Origin: an uncultured Bacteroidota bacterium
Lineage (GTDB): Bacteria; Bacteroidota; Bacteroidia; Chitinophagales; Chitinophagaceae
Reading direction: 5' to 3'
Assembly: GCA_903878475.1 (NCBI GenBank)
Contig: CAIRHQ010000181.1
Span: 1 to 34,718, forward strand
Length of the DNA stretch: 34,718 nt
Shown here: piece after piece, positions 32,954 to 34,718 of the stretch
Layout: every line of letters starts with the position of its first letter
How positions within the stretch are numbered: the first letter of the stretch is position 1
Translations under genes and position numbers: made by a program
Notes under the pieces: generated by a model
Database searches by the model: none
What the model saw: the letters and a program-made list of their open reading frames with translations, nothing else
What the model was told of the DNA's origin: nothing

Positions 32954-34243
32954 ATGATTCATCCCTATCAATATGTTTCGCCACAAGAAGCATTATCCAT
33001 TATCCAGAGTAATCAACGTGTTTTTGTTCAAGGCAGTGCCTGTACACCCGTTTATCTGCTGCACCAGCTGGCGCTGGAGGCGCATCGCCTCAACAATGTA
33101 GAACTTGTTTTCATCAGTGTACAGGGTGATGTGGAAGTGGACAAGCCGATCTATAAAGACGCTTTCCATATCAATTGCCTGTTTGTATCTTCTTCCATCC
33201 GCGAATCTGTGAATAACGGCTATGCCGATTTTATTCCTGTTTTCTTAAGTGATATACCGGATCTTTTCAAAAAGAATATCCTGCCCCTGGATGTGGCCAT
33301 CGTTCAGGTATCGCCTCCCGATCAACATGGCTATTGCTCATTGGGCGTATCGGTAGATATTGCCCGCACGGCCGTAAATACCGCCAAATATGTGATCGCA
33401 CAGGTGAACCCGCAGATCCCCCGTACCCATGGCGATGGCATGATCCATACCGATCGCTTTACCAAAATGGTATTGCATGAAGAAGCCTTGCCGGAAATAG
33501 ATTATGCCGCAAAAATTGGTCCCGATGAATTGACCATTGGTCGCTATGTTGCCGAACTGATCGATGATGGAAGCACTTTACAAATGGGTATCGGCACCAT
33601 TCCGGATGCCGTGATGCGTTCCCTGTATAACCATAAACACCTGGGCGTTCATACAGAGATGTGCAGTGATGGCATCATTGACCTGGTAGAAAAAGACGTG
33701 ATCGATAACAGCAGGAAAAGTATCCATCCCAATAAAACCGTTACGAGCTTTGCACTGGGCACCAAAAAATTATACGATTATGTGGATGATAATCCTGCCT
33801 TCGCTTTTCTTGACATTGATTATGTGAACGACCCCCATGTGATCAGGCGGAATAAAAAAGTGATCGCCATCAACAGTGCTATTGAAGTAGATATTACCGG
33901 ACAGGTTTGTGCCGATAGTATTGGCACCAAGCAATACAGTGGCATTGGCGGACAAATGGATTTTATGCGTGGGGCTGCATTGAGTGAAGGCGGTAAACCC
34001 ATCATTGCGCTCACCAGCAGAACCAAAAGCGGAATATCGAGGATCGTACCCACCCTGAAAGAAGGTGCCGGGGTTGTAACCACCCGCGGGCATATTCATT
34101 ATGTGGTTACAGAATACGGCGTGGCATTTTTATATGGAAGAAATCTTAGACAAAGAGCAACAGAACTGATCAATATTTCCCATCCGGATGACCGGGAAAT
34201 GCTATACCGCTATTGTTATGAGCGTTTCAAGATCTTCCCATAG
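32954..34243 (+). CDS. Acetyl-CoA hydrolase/transferase family protein (4-hydroxybutyrate CoA-transferase-like)
   Basis: VQVSPPDQHGYCSLGVSVD, LQMGIGTIPDAV, GVHTEMCSDG, GIGGQMDFMRGA; ATG at 32954 preferred over the TTG at 32924. Confidence 0.9.
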   Translation: MIHPYQYVSPQEALSIIQSNQRVFVQGSACTPVYLLHQLALEAHRLNNVELVFISVQGDVEVDKPIYKDAFHINCLFVSSSIRESVNNGYADFIPVFLSDIPDLFKKNILPLDVAIVQVSPPDQHGYCSLGVSVDIARTAVNTAKYVIAQVNPQIPRTHGDGMIHTDRFTKMVLHEEALPEIDYAAKIGPDELTIGRYVAELIDDGSTLQMGIGTIPDAVMRSLYNHKHLGVHTEMCSDGIIDLVEKDVIDNSRKSIHPNKTVTSFALGTKKLYDYVDDNPAFAFLDIDYVNDPHVIRRNKKVIAINSAIEVDITGQVCADSIGTKQYSGIGGQMDFMRGAALSEGGKPIIALTSRTKSGISRIVPTLKEGAGVVTTRGHIHYVVTEYGVAFLYGRNLRQRATELINISHPDDREMLYRYCYERFKIFP

Positions 34244-34718
34244 GATGCTGCTGCAATAATTTCAGCCAGCTGAAGAATAATCTTTGCTTGGCCAGAAGGA
34301 TCACAAATTTCTTCTCATCTTTTGTTTTCTTATGAAAAAGATCCAGCAAGTTTTTGAAAGCTGAAGGATCTACGACTGTATGTTCATGCAGCATATCGGC
34401 TATGAGCAATACAGATAAAGGCACAGGCTGCTTTACAGGACCATATTTTTTCAGCAATTTCTTTTGAGCAAGTTCTCTGTTGAACCCATACTTGTTTCCA
34501 ATATGGTGACTGATGGCATTGCTGATCGCGTTGATGTCGTAAAAAATTTGTTGCCTTGCAGCAGTTGATTGCAATTGCATGATGGAACCACTAAGTTTTT
34601 TTAACAAGGCTGCTGATCTTAGCGAGGCAGGAGTTGATCTTTTATCTTCAAATGCAGATGCAGCCAATTTTTTAAGATCGGGCTGCATGGGCCTGAATCC
34701 CATTTTATAGTAGAACCA
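34227..34718 (-). CDS. Hypothetical protein, truncated by the window edge
   Basis: The frame stays open past the listed ATG at 34703 (W-F-Y-Y-K-M-G-F-R-P...), so the real N-terminus may be outside the window. Confidence 0.55.
   Translation of the reverse strand, partial: WFYYKMGFRPMQPDLKKLAASAFEDKRSTPASLRSAALLKKLSGSIMQLQSTAARQQIFYDINAISNAISHHIGNKYGFNRELAQKKLLKKYGPVKQPVPLSVLLIADMLHEHTVVDPSAFKNLLDLFHKKTKDEKKFVILLAKQRLFFSWLKLLQQHPMGRS

Overview
The window looks like ordinary chromosomal DNA from a Bacteroidota bacterium, probably Chitinophagaceae-like. I base this on TonB/HmuTUV transport, a fused CcoNO, TAnnTTTG-type -7 promoter boxes, YtxH and GH92 genes. I saw no rRNA, tRNA, CRISPR array, transposase or phage module. 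Gene content from left to right: an edge-truncated GH92 glycosidase (-), ssb, a DinB-family protein and an XRE/S24 regulator (-); a small membrane protein, surE, a 3-TM protein, lpxB, an msrB lipoprotein, cytochrome b561 and a sulfite-oxidase-type Moco protein (+); hmuV/hmuU/hmuT, a TonB receptor and a hypothetical protein (-); a LOG protein, an orphan LuxR-type response regulator and a PfkB kinase (-); a PAS histidine kinase plus a REC-CRP fusion (+); a cbb3 oxidase operon ccoS-ccoNO-ccoQ-ccoP-ccoG-fixH-tauE/safE-like (-); a YtxH/holin-like trio, an adaptor/permease/ATPase ABC exporter, an atypical NRAMP and an acetyl-CoA hydrolase/transferase (+); and a second edge-truncated ORF (-). The most interesting system-level signal is a possible compact analogue of the rhizobial FixL-FixJ-FixK-fixNOQP cascade. 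It combines a soluble PAS kinase that keeps the FixL/DOS heme-His position, a receiver fused directly to a CRP/FNR-type DNA-binding domain, and an FNR-like dyad at a plausible class II position upstream of the adjacent cbb3 operon. Other good leads are paired CTAA-N5-TTAG operators bracketing a textbook promoter of the XRE/S24 gene, an unlisted 47-aa membrane microprotein with its own -7 box, and a 20-bp dyad upstream of the heme/iron uptake operon. All functional calls come from reading motifs by eye; no database search was run.
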